NCBI RefSeq assembly: GCF_963855985.1 | Contig: NC_087106.1 | Coordinates: 2,525,001-2,589,000 of the forward strand | Reading direction: 5' to 3' | Source: Ostrinia nubilalis | Lineage: Eukaryota; Arthropoda; Insecta; Lepidoptera; Crambidae | DNA length: 64,000 nucleotides | In this document: positions 39,243 through 50,300 of the stretch, in pieces | How the letters are laid out: the number at the start of each line of letters is the position of its first letter | How positions within the stretch are numbered: position 1 is the first letter of the stretch | Notes under the pieces: model-generated | Told to the model about the DNA's origin: nothing | What the model saw: the letters and a program-made list of their open reading frames with translations, nothing else | Databases searched by the model: none | Program-made: the position numbers and the translations under genes

Positions 39243-39369
39243 TAGGCTGGGTTGCACCATCTTACTTTGACTTTAACAAAAGTCAGAAATCTGTCAAACT
39301 CCATAGAAAACACACCAGTTATCGTTATAGTTACTGTTAAAGCTAAGTAGATGGTGCAACTCAGCCTAA
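39243..39369. mobile_element. aggctgggttgcaccat MITE (copy 4)
   Basis: Same family in reverse, with acaccagttatcgttatag in the centre. Confidence 0.7.
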
Positions 39370-39717
39370 AAGTATAATAAAATTGAAACAACGATCAATC
39401 ATCTAGCATAATCAGAATAAACTTAAAATTAATTAAAAACTAAAGTAAACCAATATTGTCTGAAGTGTAGATTCGTCCCTAGGATACATTTCATAGAGTT
39501 ACGAGTCTAGCTTTGATTTTTAATAGCAAAACGCTTACATTGTTAGTTTATTTTATTATTATTTAACCTCTATCTAAAAGCTCATCAGTTATCATTCATT
39601 GACTTTGGTAGAGTCGATCTGTATTTTCTAACTCCCTCTTTATTTATTGTCTTGAACGGGAGAATGATAGTGGTGCTTCATAGCTGCCAGCTGCAAGATG
39701 TCCTTGATCACAATTGA

Positions 39718-39892
39718 AAAATAAATAAACAGCTAGGGACTGGAATTCGCTGCCTGCTGCTGTATTTCCTGAACACTGTAATCCGGGCGTTTTCAAGGCG
39801 AGAGTGAATAGGCACTTACAGGGCAGATATGTAGGTACCATCCTAGACTGCACAGGTGCGATTGCGGTCAAATACCTGCCTTGTCTAGAATA
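39718..39892 (+). pseudogene. C-terminal remnant of a second LINE ORF2
   Basis: The + strand reads RDWNSLPAAVFPEHCNPGVF, then KARVNRHLQGR, and stops at TAA near 39890. A W-N-S-L-P motif followed by F-K-x-R-x-N/D-x-x-L closes the ORF2 of jockey/CR1-like elements. Only this tail is present. A similar, more decayed tail is visible near 6820-6880. Confidence 0.7.
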
Positions 39893-41445
39893 AAAAAAAA
39901 ATCAACTGAGTAGGCGAACATGTAAATAAAAAGGTTCCTATTGTATACCTACCTGGAATTGCTTTTTGACAAGTCATGAAAATTATTATTTTCGTTATGC
40001 TAGCCAATATTTATTTATTTATTTAAAATCTTTATTGCACACATAAAAAACAGTGGTACAACAGGCGAGCTTAATGCCAATATCAACAATATCTACAAGA
40101 TTATCATAGTTGTGGCCGAAACTCAGAAACCAGAGTTTACATTATTGTATCGGTTATATGTGGCCATCCAGTGATGCGCCTGACAGGCCGCGTCGTAATT
40201 CAGAGCCACTGTGGGCAATGGCCACTCATGGCCACTTAGCGGCCATTTGGCGTATGTAAATAAATGGGCTTGGAACGCCATACAGCTGCATGGAATAGCA
40301 GTTTTAATTGCTTGTTTGGAGTTGGAGTTACGATTGGTCACCTTATGATTTTTTTGTCGTGAGTTTTGAGGTTTGTTGAAAAGATTATTCAAAAGAAGAA
40401 AAATAAATAAGGACTTCCCCCATTATTTTTAATTAATTCAGTCGTTCTTTAAAGTTGTTTTTGTAATCAATTAAATGTGAAATAAATTCCTGACAGATCC
40501 ATTTGGGCGAAGTTGCGGGCAGCATATGCCCATACCCATAGCACAGAATAAGTAATAGCCATAGTCTCAATAAAATTAGTTATAATTTCTAAAATAATTC
40601 ATAATTATAGTAACTTACCAGTCCCAGTATTTTTTTGTAATTTTCTGCCCCATTTTCATACAAGATCTATGGGAGAGTCGAGTTTTGACACCTCAAAAGT
40701 AATAAAATTAATTCACTAGGGTGTCCACTTCCCTATTATACTTTGGATTATCAGTAATTTAACCAGTGCCTCCCTAACCAGGTATTGACTGCAATTTGTT
40801 CCTACTGCAAACCTGGGAATAAAATGCATGCCCTACCTGCACGTTCAAAAATTTTTCACTTCCCATTCTCAATTTGAACAATCCATCTTGATCGCTGGCA
40901 CGCGGCGCGTTTTTGCCCTGCTTTTTATAGCGCGACTAATCTGTCTTGGTGCTTGCAGCATGAAAAGCACCTGTGGATTTATGGCCCCATTAATTGCATT
41001 TTGATCCCAAACTCGGAGGGTTAAAGTTGATATTACATTTTAGATTGATGGGATGTGTACTGCGGTTAGGCGCTAATTAAAGTTGGAGTGATTGTTGAGG
41101 TTTTTGAGGAGTTAATTACAATGGTTTGTTGAAATTATATTGGCCTTATGCTTATCTTGTGGGTTATAGCAACTCTCGTGAGCCATATTATGAGCAGGCA
41201 TATTGTGTCTCAACTGAACTGGTACATTTTAAAGCTGGTCTTTACCCTTTCTTAACAGCTTTATACATTTTCGGGATTGTTTTTGCTCCTGTGTTTGTAA
41301 TATTTTCCATTGCTTAGTTTTTTCCTAATTAACTCTTAGAAGTTTTGAGCAACAAGAGGAGCAAGTGTTACCAAAGTTTTGTTAATAGCAAGATGCACTT
41401 TAGAGAAAGGCTTTCTAACTAAGTTGTAAACTACTGTATTAGTTT
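39893..41445. other. intergenic stretch
   Basis: A ggcgagcttaatgcc dispersed block (40060; also 58034) and repeated ggccac/ggccat motifs (40150-40260). No supported gene. Confidence 0.45.
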
Positions 41446-41766
41446 ATCCCATCAAAAACAATACTTGTCAAAAAAACCAAGTCTCGCAACTCAGTTGTTC
41501 TACGGTAAAAAGTTGTGAGATCCATGTAATACCAAGTCCAGGCCAGGAAATCTTTAACGTTTTACATAAATATATTGACTTGGCCATCGCATGAAAACAC
41601 GTGTAAATTAAATTATTTAGTGCGATGGCCAAGTCAATATATTTATGTAAAACGTTAAAGATTTCCTGGCCTGGACTTGGTATTACATGGATCTCACAAC
41701 TTTTTACCGTAGAACAACTGAGTTGCGAGACTTGGTTTTTTTGACAAGTATTGTTTTTGATGGGAT
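41446..41766. repeat. perfect inverted repeat, 146-bp arms, 29-bp loop
   Basis: 41446-41591 and 41621-41766 are exact reverse complements as read base by base, separated by 29 nt. Transcription through it from either side would give a 146-bp perfect hairpin. The arms match no other sequence I noticed in the window. Confidence 0.93.
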
Positions 41767-41819
41767 CTCATTTCTTTTTGTATTTTGTAGACAGCAGTTA
41801 TGTATCTAGAAAACTGGAC

Positions 41820-42225
41820 CAAAATTAAAAAAATTTACTCGACTTGGCGGTTGCACTACCGTGCCCCCAAATATTTTAGTTTTTCCTTGATTCATACACC
41901 AAACACTACTTATATTCCAAATTTGAAGCTTCTAGGTCTGCTAAAAGTGCCTTAGAGTTTTGATGATCGGTGAGTCAGTGAGTGACAAAATTAAGTAACT
42001 TTGACCCGTTATAATTCTTAAACTACTGGTTCAAATTGAATGAAATTTTAAATATACCGTGTCTTTACAATGCCTGCATAGCTAATGAAAATTCAGCCTT
42101 CTAGTTTTATCCACAACGAAGTTACAGGCAGTCGAAAATGGCCTGAATTGCTTCGAGAAAAGGATGGTACGGCCGTGCCGCTTTTTTGCTCGACTTGGTG
42201 GGGGCACTGCCGTGCCCCCAGATAC
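41820..42225. repeat. region bounded by direct tcgacttgg...cgtgccccca repeats
   Basis: ctcgacttgg-gg-tgcact-ccgtgccccca occurs at about 41840-41871 and again at 42191-42222 in the same direction, with degenerate non-coding sequence and a gagtcagtgagtga run between. Possibly a Helitron-like element with its end repeated. Confidence 0.4.
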
Positions 42226-42516
42226 CAAGTTCCTACTTTAGTACTTTGTCTAATTATAACATAGGTATGTTGTAGGTAGGTTGAAGTCAAAACTTCTCTA
42301 CTTAGCCACTTACCTACCTACTTACCTGACTCACAATATAAAGCTCTTGTTTTTTGGTCTAAATATTGAAAGCAACCAACCATGAATGTACTTTGAAATA
42401 ACAACTTGAAAAAATCGAATTGCCTAAGGCAGGAATCGATTTTTTTCAATTTGTTTATTTAAAATTTAGTTTTAAAAGCGACGCTAATCTCTAAGAAATT
42501 TTAATAACTAAGTACT

Positions 42517-42630
42517 CTGAGTTGCAACATCTAACTTTAAATGTAACTATAACGATAACCGGTGTTTTCTGTATGGAGTTTGACAGATTTTTGACGTTTG
42601 TTAAAGTAAGATGGTGCAACCCAGCCTAAG
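42517..42630. mobile_element. aggctgagttgcaac MITE (copy 5)
   Basis: Same family, slightly truncated at the left end. Confidence 0.65.
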
Positions 42631-42639
42631 CCTCGTTTC

Positions 42640-44080
42640 ACGACCCTTTTTGTTGGATTCTTTTATAAAACTTTATCTATAAAATCGAGGGTAGTAACAA
42701 AAGTGTGATAAGACACATCTGCGATTCCAATAACACTAATGCAAGACGGTGTCCCCTCAAAAAGCGGTAATACCCCCTCCATAAAGCAATATAGGGGATT
42801 ACCCCAGATGTTTACGATGCAGTAAATTGTGCATCCCCGTTTTAGGCGTTGCATTACCTGCATTTCCCCCGTGTAGTATCGCCAATTCAGTTTTATGTAT
42901 ATGTTGCAGTGCGTTCGTGAAATAGGGCAGATGGTACGTCATTATGCCATTTCATGAATCGGCAGAATCAGTTATTTTCCTAGTATCGGCAACGATATAT
43001 TGAGAGGTTATAAAAAATAGCGATACCTACTGAAATATTCGGTTTATTTCCAAGGGTTCCTCAGGTTTTTGAGTGATCAACGAACAAAGGTATAAAAGAG
43101 TGAGATTCCACATTTGTTATGTGGAAGTCTACCTGCTCGATGGTCCTCAAACAACTCTCAGGAGAGCTGGATGAAAAATGCATTATAGATAGTGCTGTTT
43201 GGTGTTCTTTGGTAGAGAATTACCACTACAGCGCAACGTCAAAAAAAAAAAGAAATACCTACCCAGACGAGACACAATCTGTCTGATTTCCCGACTTTAC
43301 TGCAACGTTTGCACCATCTGATGTTTGCCGTCCTACATATCGTTAAAACTTGGCTTGCGCATTTAAAGTTATATTTAGGAGAACAATTTTGATTTGAGCT
43401 CGTGTACAGCCTGAATTTTAATCCAATCGTGTAGTTTAAATTACAGAACAAGTAACAAAATGAATATAAAAAGTTAAAAACACTTTTAAAAGCACGAAAT
43501 AAAATTCAGATCGACCCTTGGACTATTTATTAAATGACTAGCTGACCAGGCGAACTTCGACCCGTCTAAAATCATCATCACAAATGTGGGTATGGTGAAA
43601 GATTTTTTTAAATCGGTCAAGTAGTTACTTGCCTATTAGTTTCGGAGCCTATTCAATACAAACAAATAATATAAAAATCTTTCCTCTTTATAATAATAAC
43701 GTACATTTTTAAAAATACTAAGGCTGTGGGTTGCACCACAGAATAATAATAAGTACTACGTACAGAAGTTTTACTTCGCGAAGGTATTTAAAAAAATGTA
43801 TGCTCAATGTCATTAACAATATGGTGTAATTTAGCCTGTCTCAAGAGTCAAGCACCATCTTGTTGACAAACGTCAGTGATCGGCACTGCGCCGAAGCTAA
43901 AGGGCTGACTTCGGTAAAATGATGTGACGTGAGGTGCCAAACTGCACTATTTTCTTCCATCATACACAAGAATACGCGTGCGTGAGTCAATGTTCGCTCG
44001 TATGTGAGGCCTTGTCGAATAGTATCCTGTAGGTGGGCCATCGTGCGTGTTTTGTTTTCGATGTAAACTCGCGGAGATGA
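42640..44080. other. intergenic stretch, no feature recognised
   Basis: Only a gactagctgaccaggcgaac repeat end near 43538 stands out. Confidence 0.45.
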
Positions 44081-44085
44081 ACAGG

Positions 44086-44245
44086 CCTGGTTGCACCATT
44101 ATAATTTAACTTTGACAAATGTCAAAAATCTGCCAAATTCCATACAAAAAGCACCGGTTATCGTTAAAGTTACGGTCAAAGTTAGGTGGTGTCACAGACA
44201 GAATAAATAATAGGTGGTGTGCAAACAGTGCAACTCAGCCTAAAC
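44086..44245. mobile_element. aggcctggttgcaccat MITE (copy 6)
   Basis: Same family with a small duplication near the right end (taggtggtg twice). Confidence 0.65.
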
Positions 44246-44325
44246 TGTACTATTTAATCAACTACCAGTTTAATATGTATGTTACGGTAAAAATGATAAA
44301 TGTGAAAATTATGAATAATCGCCGG

Positions 44326-44330
<5 letters not shown>

Positions 44331-44356
<26 letters not shown>

Positions 44357-44361
44357 TTTTA
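44331..44361. repeat. (TTTA)n microsatellite
   Basis: About seven and a half perfect TTTA units. Confidence 0.9.
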
Positions 44362-44540
44362 TAGAAACCAACAGCGATACATTGAAAATATTAGTTATAA
44401 GATTTAGACTGATAGTATAGCCAATGAAAGGTTTCCCTTTTTATAAAAGTACATTGTTGTTGGGAAAAAATATGAATAAAAGATGTTAAAAAAATAATAA
44501 TAATTAAAAATAACAAAAACTCACAAAGAAGCAACTAATT

Positions 44541-44573
44541 TATCCCAACTAATATTATAAATGCGAAAGTAAC

Positions 44574-44650
<77 letters not shown>

Positions 44651-44832
44651 TACGCTTTCCCGCTTAAGCCTCGCAACCGATTTTGATGAAATTTGGCATA
44701 GAGATAGTTTGAGTCCCGGGAAAGAACATAGGATAGTTTTTATCCCGGTTTTTGAAACAGGGACGCGCGCGATAAAGTTTTTCTGTGACAGACAAAATTC
44801 CACGCGGGCGAAGCCGCGGGCGGAAAGCTAGT
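44541..44832 (+). mobile_element. Helitron-like element with long (GTCT)n
   Basis: Shares actaatattataaatgcgaa, a cgattttgatgaaatttggc block and the end gcgggcggaaagctagt with 48716-48930. The internal tetranucleotide run is about 75 bp here but only a few units in the other copy, so the microsatellite expanded after insertion. Confidence 0.6.
44574..44652. repeat. (GTCT)n microsatellite
   Basis: About 19 uninterrupted tetranucleotide units inside the Helitron-like element. Confidence 0.92.
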
Positions 44833-45556
44833 GTGTGTATAAAACTAAATAGGCGGCTTAAGGGCCACCCCCGCCGCACCTTAACCTATTTTTCACTTTA
44901 AATCAAAACATCATGATATAGGCATTATAGAAAAGTAATATTATGCAAGAAATATTCCAAACTCATTATGCCAAATTATATTACCTAATAATTATATGAT
45001 ATCAAAACGTTCAAAAGTTTGGCTGTATACGAGCACGTACCTACACAAGATGTTGTTCTCTTTTATGATATTTGTTAGTACTAAGGTTGACTTATTAAAT
45101 AATCACTGTTAAATATGATTAATTTATCACTTTTACCGCGACTGTCGGTAATTATTCATAATAACCGGTTATTATTAATAATTTTCAATTTATCACATTA
45201 ACCGTAACATGTACAAGTACATGGCATTCTGCAGGAAGCTAATAGCATAAATAATGCAGTTAAACGGCATTGTAATAATAATTCAAAGTTTATCAGCCCC
45301 TCATTTTCCGTTTTTGAAAGTTATTGCATTTAAATTGTTATAGATGAGCCAGATTGTCGATTTTAAGCTTTTTAAGTATTTAAACCGTGATTAATTGCTC
45401 AAGCAGATGTGTATCATTATGGTGCTTTATTTGGTGTGCGGTCGAGTTAATGGGTTTTTAATGAACAAATGAACATTTTACAGGTCTGTGTTGTAAGTAA
45501 GATATTTTGTCGTCAGCTTCCGCAAATATTTTTTTATCAACATGATCCTTATTAAA

Positions 45557-45823
45557 AAAAACCGGCCAAGTGCGTGTCGGACTCACGCACAAAGGGTTCC
45601 GTACCATTATTTATGTTTTTTTTAAATTCAAGTTATTTGTATGAAAGATTACGCGGCAATAAGCGGTTTACGATTTACGAGGTATTAAAAAAAACTACTT
45701 AGGTAGGTACTAGGTAGTATTATTATTGTTTATAACCCAGAATAACATAAAGGCTATAATTTATGACGATATGTGACAAACTAAATTTCGCGCGGGTGTG
45801 AAGCCGCGGGCAAAAGCTAGTGT
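45557..45823 (+). mobile_element. dispersed lepidopteran-type repeat plus Helitron-like end
   Basis: Starts with the ccggccaagtgcgtgtcgga / gggttccgtaccatt block, a common dispersed repeat. At 45739 it joins the inverted ttttgcccgc subfamily, ending gcaaaagctagt. Confidence 0.5.
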
Positions 45824-46047
45824 TGAATAAACTGAAAACTGCTCACGCTTTTTTATTTATTTTATATTTTTACGCCATCTATTAGAGTTTTAAAGTACCA
45901 TGGGCTTAGTATATTGTAGACATTGTAGTGCTAGTGATAGCATGCTTTAGGTAGCGGCTTCGACTTAAAAGCGAATCACTAGATGGCGCTTTTAACGACT
46001 ACTCAGGAAATATGTTTTTTACAATGATATTATAGAATTTGTTTTTA

Positions 46048-46790
46048 TAGCCTGACCAGGAACATAAAAACCCTGGCATAGAGGCGCGTCAATCGCATTT
46101 GATAGTGCAACACTGAGTACAGTCGTACATGTGTTAAATTAATAGGCTAAATTTATGTATCAGGATTCAGGATTACGGGCTAATTTGATATTTTCATAAA
46201 TTAACGAAAAAATATTATTAAAGGTAACCTGGTTTAAATAAATTAAATGAAACCATCAATCGAGCTAGTAGGATTTATTTTATTATTCATCAATAATCAA
46301 ATTCAGAACTTGAATATTCAACTGCAATGTCTGCTCATGAACGCTTCAAACTCGGTACTTCTTTCCCAATTCCATAAAATTCAAAACTTAGAAAGTGACA
46401 AAAAACTTTAAAATAGGTAGTTGAAACAGACTACAGCTAATTTTCATAGTGGACTGTACTATACGATAAACATGTCAGTCAATTTGACAACCTTTGTCGG
46501 AAACATTATTCAATGAAAATATTGTCCGAACCCTTAGTATTTCTCTTCGACAAATACATTAACACATTGTGAACCACTTTTCTTTCACAACTATAAAAAT
46601 ATTTTAGCAATTTAATTCACAAAATCAATTGCACACATTTAAAATAAAGTTTGTTTACACTTTGACAACAATAGACTGACATGCAAGGTGACATGTCAAT
46701 GAAGTTTTCAGTTACTGTTGCCATTAAAAGAAATTAGTACCATTAGTTTTCCGCAACATGGCGAGGGTTTTTATGTTCCTGGTCAGGCTA
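46048..46790. mobile_element. TA-flanked terminal-inverted-repeat element just upstream of sol
   Basis: Ends TAGCCTGACCAGGAACATAA and its complement (perfect over about 27 bp), flanked by TA. 743 bp, non-coding. Its right end is only 286 bp from the sol start codon, so it may lie in or near the promoter. Confidence 0.75.
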
Positions 46791-47075
46791 TATATAATAT
46801 CATTGGTTTTTTACTAAAGTAAACAACAATGTTAGAAATAAAATACATTTTCCAGGAAAATTTGAAAATATTTTGTTTTCTCATTTTAGACGATTTTTTT
46901 TCTTCTAGTTTAATATTCAAAACCTATATTACAAAACGCATGTGCGTGAATTCTGTTTTAAAAAAAGTTATATACAAACAACATGGTGGATCAGCTGTTT
47001 TCATTTTTCTCTGACGGAAATTTGTTTTCGTAAAACGGCGTACTGTTATGGTTTCATAGCCATGTGTGAATTAAA
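46791..47075 (+). promoter_or_regulatory. presumed promoter/5'UTR of sol
   Basis: 286 bp between the TA-flanked element and the start codon. I see no clear TATA box or initiator and cannot place the transcription start; the 5'UTR could also be spliced from farther upstream. Confidence 0.3.
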
Positions 47076-47317
47076 ATGGGCTCTATCGCATCGGTGCTGC
47101 AATGGCATTGTCAGACATGCGGCCAAATCAACCCCACAGAGAGTGTAAAGTGTTTAAAATGTGGTACCAAGAGGGTGTCTTGTCATGACAAAGAAGATTC
47201 TAAAGGATATTGCAGAGGAGATTCTTCGCCTGACTACACAAGTCGCACAGGAAAAAGCGACGGAACTACCCCTGGTTCAGAACCCATCGTCATACCAACA
47301 GAAAACAACTTCAATAG
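47076..47317 (+). CDS. sol: sol exon 1 (start codon, zinc finger 1)
   Basis: Encodes residues 1-80 plus two bases of codon 81, and ends AG|gtaagt. The ATG sits in AAAATGG, with an in-frame TGA at 47067-47069, so this start is well supported. Finger 1 (W10, C12, C15, N19, C26, C29) has canonical RanBP2 spacing. The rest is Ser/Thr/Asp-rich and probably disordered. The frame stays open one codon past the donor before TAA, so intron retention would end translation at once. Confidence 0.9.
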
Positions 47318-50300
47318 GTAAGTTTTTCTTTGCCCATCAGTTCATTGTTGCTCCTGTCATTTTTCTGATATCGATTTTTCACAAGCAGTATTTAGGTTAT
47401 ATTTCCATTGTATTTCACTGTTGCGTGGTCATACACGAAGTTCATTAACGAAATTAATGTGTGGTACGCTTTTTGTCGTGGGTGTTAGTCAGTAATTTGG
47501 TGAAATGTGACTTTTACACACAATGCGCCTAGGTACGTTAAAAGTCCATTGTCCTGAAACTATTCTATTATATTGGGTCATTTGATGTAATTTTGTGGGG
47601 TGAACAAAGTGTTTTTTTTTGGTGGAAAGTTTACTGAACTGCTATTTACACGTTTAGAAGTAAGAAGTTGGGTTTACATTAGGTATTATCTTTTTAATAC
47701 AACTCTGGCAATGTTAGTCAGCTATTCATTGTGGAAGTGCCTGTGAATAATTAAAATGCAACTCAATTTGCTGAAACAGTGAACCTACAAACACAAATAA
47801 CTCATCAGGCTTGAATATTTTATGTTTTGGATAAATACACAGTGGCCCAGCCCAGTGTTCCATTTTAAGTCCACAAATAAAGTAGTTACACTAATACTAA
47901 TTTGGTATTGTTACTATTGTTGCTGAGTAGCAGTAAGTAAAATAATATTATTTATTGATCAGAGTATTTTTATACTAGTGAATGAATTTACAATAACATT
48001 TATTGCTTAACGTTACATTTCATCATCATCATTTCAGCCATAGGACGTCCACTGCTGAACATAGGCCTCTCCCAATGCTTTCCATGTTGATCGATTGGCA
48101 GCGGCCTGCATCCAGCGCTTCCCTGTTACATTTAGTTGACATTAAAATCAAAGAACAAAGAATTTTATTTAATAGAGTTCCGCCCGCCTTGGTTGAAAGT
48201 GGGCCTAAATGCCTAATACATTCACCCCTCCAGTTTTGCTAAATTGATACCCGTGTTTACCAAATAGTTAATTTTTTGGCGGAGATTGAATCAGCATTCC
48301 TCATAATATCTTGAATCGAAACTATTTGAATGGTGTGTCAATTCATTGAAATAATGAGACCTACACTAAAATAGTTAAGCACAATTTTGTAAGCCTATTT
48401 TCAGTCACTGCGATACAGGACTGTGTGCCTAGTGCAATAACTACTGCTTGCCCTTGTTTTGAGGCTTTTTTTCTTTGAAATTAAACATAGATAGTTATAA
48501 AACCTAGATAGGTTACAGATATTTAGCTCCACAATGATCACTCGCTTGCAAAAGCTCGTTAGCTACATTAAAATATTTGTCTATTTTTCACAACGCTTTA
48601 TGCTACTAGCGATGGGTAACTTGACTACAATCAGCAACCTAAAACATAAAGCAACCTTCGCAACGAATAACTTGATTTGAAACAATGTAACATCAAAATC
48701 TATACTAATTCTATACTATTCTATACTAATATTATAAATGCGAAAGTAACTCTGTCTGTCTGTCTCTCTTTCACGCCTAAACCACTGAACCGATTTTGAT
48801 GAAATTTGGCATAGATATAGTTTGAATCCCGGGAAAGGACATAGAATAGTTTTTATCCCGGTTTTTGAAACAGGGACGCGCGCGGTAAAGTTTTTCTCTG
48901 ACAGACAAAATTCCACGCGGAAAGCTAGTTTCTTATAAAACAATATTACGAATGTACATCTTATACTATTGATAATTATCCGATGATTATCATGAAGCGT
49001 TATTGATGATTTCGAATCCTGGCATCGCGACTGAATTGCGTTTGTATCGCTAAAATTCGCAATCTAAAAAGGACCTTAGAGTCAACAAAAACTTTTTTAT
49101 TTCCAGCGGATGGTCTTGCGTGGGCTCCGCGCCAGGGCCGAGCCGCGCGTGGCGCTGCGGCTGCGGTCTACGCAACGTGTCAGCTGCGTGGCGCTGCGCG
49201 GCGTGTGATGCGCTCGCGCCGCACGCGCCCGTCTACAGGTAGGCTCCCCCCACTAGGAGAGCTGACGTCACGTGGCGCCGCAACGTGTCAGCTGCGTGGC
49301 GCTGCGCGGCGTGTGATGCGCTCGCGCCGCACGCGCCCGTCTACAGGTAGGCTCCCCCCACTAGGAGAGCTGACGTCACGTGGCGCCGCAACGTGTCAGC
49401 TGCGTGGCGCTGCGCGGCGTGTGATGCGCTCGCGCCGCACGCGCCCGTCTACAGGTAGGCTCCCCCCACTAGGAGAGCTGACGTCACGTGGCGCCGCAAC
49501 GTGTCAGCTGCGTGGCGCTGCGCGGCGTGTGATGCGCTCGCGCCGCACGCGCCCGTCTACAGGTAGGCTCCCCCCACTAGGAGAGCTGACGTCACGTGGC
49601 GCCGCAACGTGTCAGCTGCGTGGCACTGCGCGGTTTGTGCGTCTACAGGTAGCCCTCCCCCCAATAGGAGAGCTAATATTGTCACGTGGCGTGGCTGCCG
49701 CGTGGCGCTGCGCGGCGTGTGATGCGCTCGCACCGCAAGCGCCCGTCTACAGGTAGCCCCCCCCAGTAGGAGAGCTGATGTCACGTGGCTCCGCACCCCA
49801 CGCGCCCATAGAGCTGATGTCACGTGGCGCTGCGCGGCGTGTGATGCGCTCGCGCCGCATGCGCCCGTCTACAGGTAGCACCTCCCAGTAGGAGAGCTGA
49901 CGTCACGTGGTGCTGCGGGCTGCGCAACGTGTCAGCCGCGTCTACAGGTAGCCCCCCCCCGCAGTAGGAGAGCTGATGTCACGTGACGTGTCGGCCGCGT
50001 GGCGCTGCGCGGCGTGTGATGCGCTCGCGCCGCACGCGTCCGTCTATAGGTAGGCCTAAATTAGTATAGTCTGCTCTTACGGGACTATTCCCACCTCTCG
50101 TTCCCACCACAGCAACTCCTGTGTAGCCAGGATCTACAGCTTGACCGCCACAAAAACCCAACCAATGAGGGTCAAGTTTGTCCCCGGGGGAAAGTTAAAC
50201 TGTCATTGGACCCGCAACGAAATTAATCAGAAGAACATAGGAGTTCGATATTAAGGTTCGACTAATATAGTCTGGTCTGTGAGCACACTGAGCACGTATA

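Noticed and set aside
44574..44652. CRISPR-like array
   Set aside because: It is a plain tetranucleotide microsatellite in an animal genome, without spacers.
49205..49823. 183-codon + frame of 36-residue repeats and - strand frames over echo array 1
   Set aside because: The repeat is an out-of-frame reading of exon 2 copies plus intron; the correct frame is set by splicing from exon 1.
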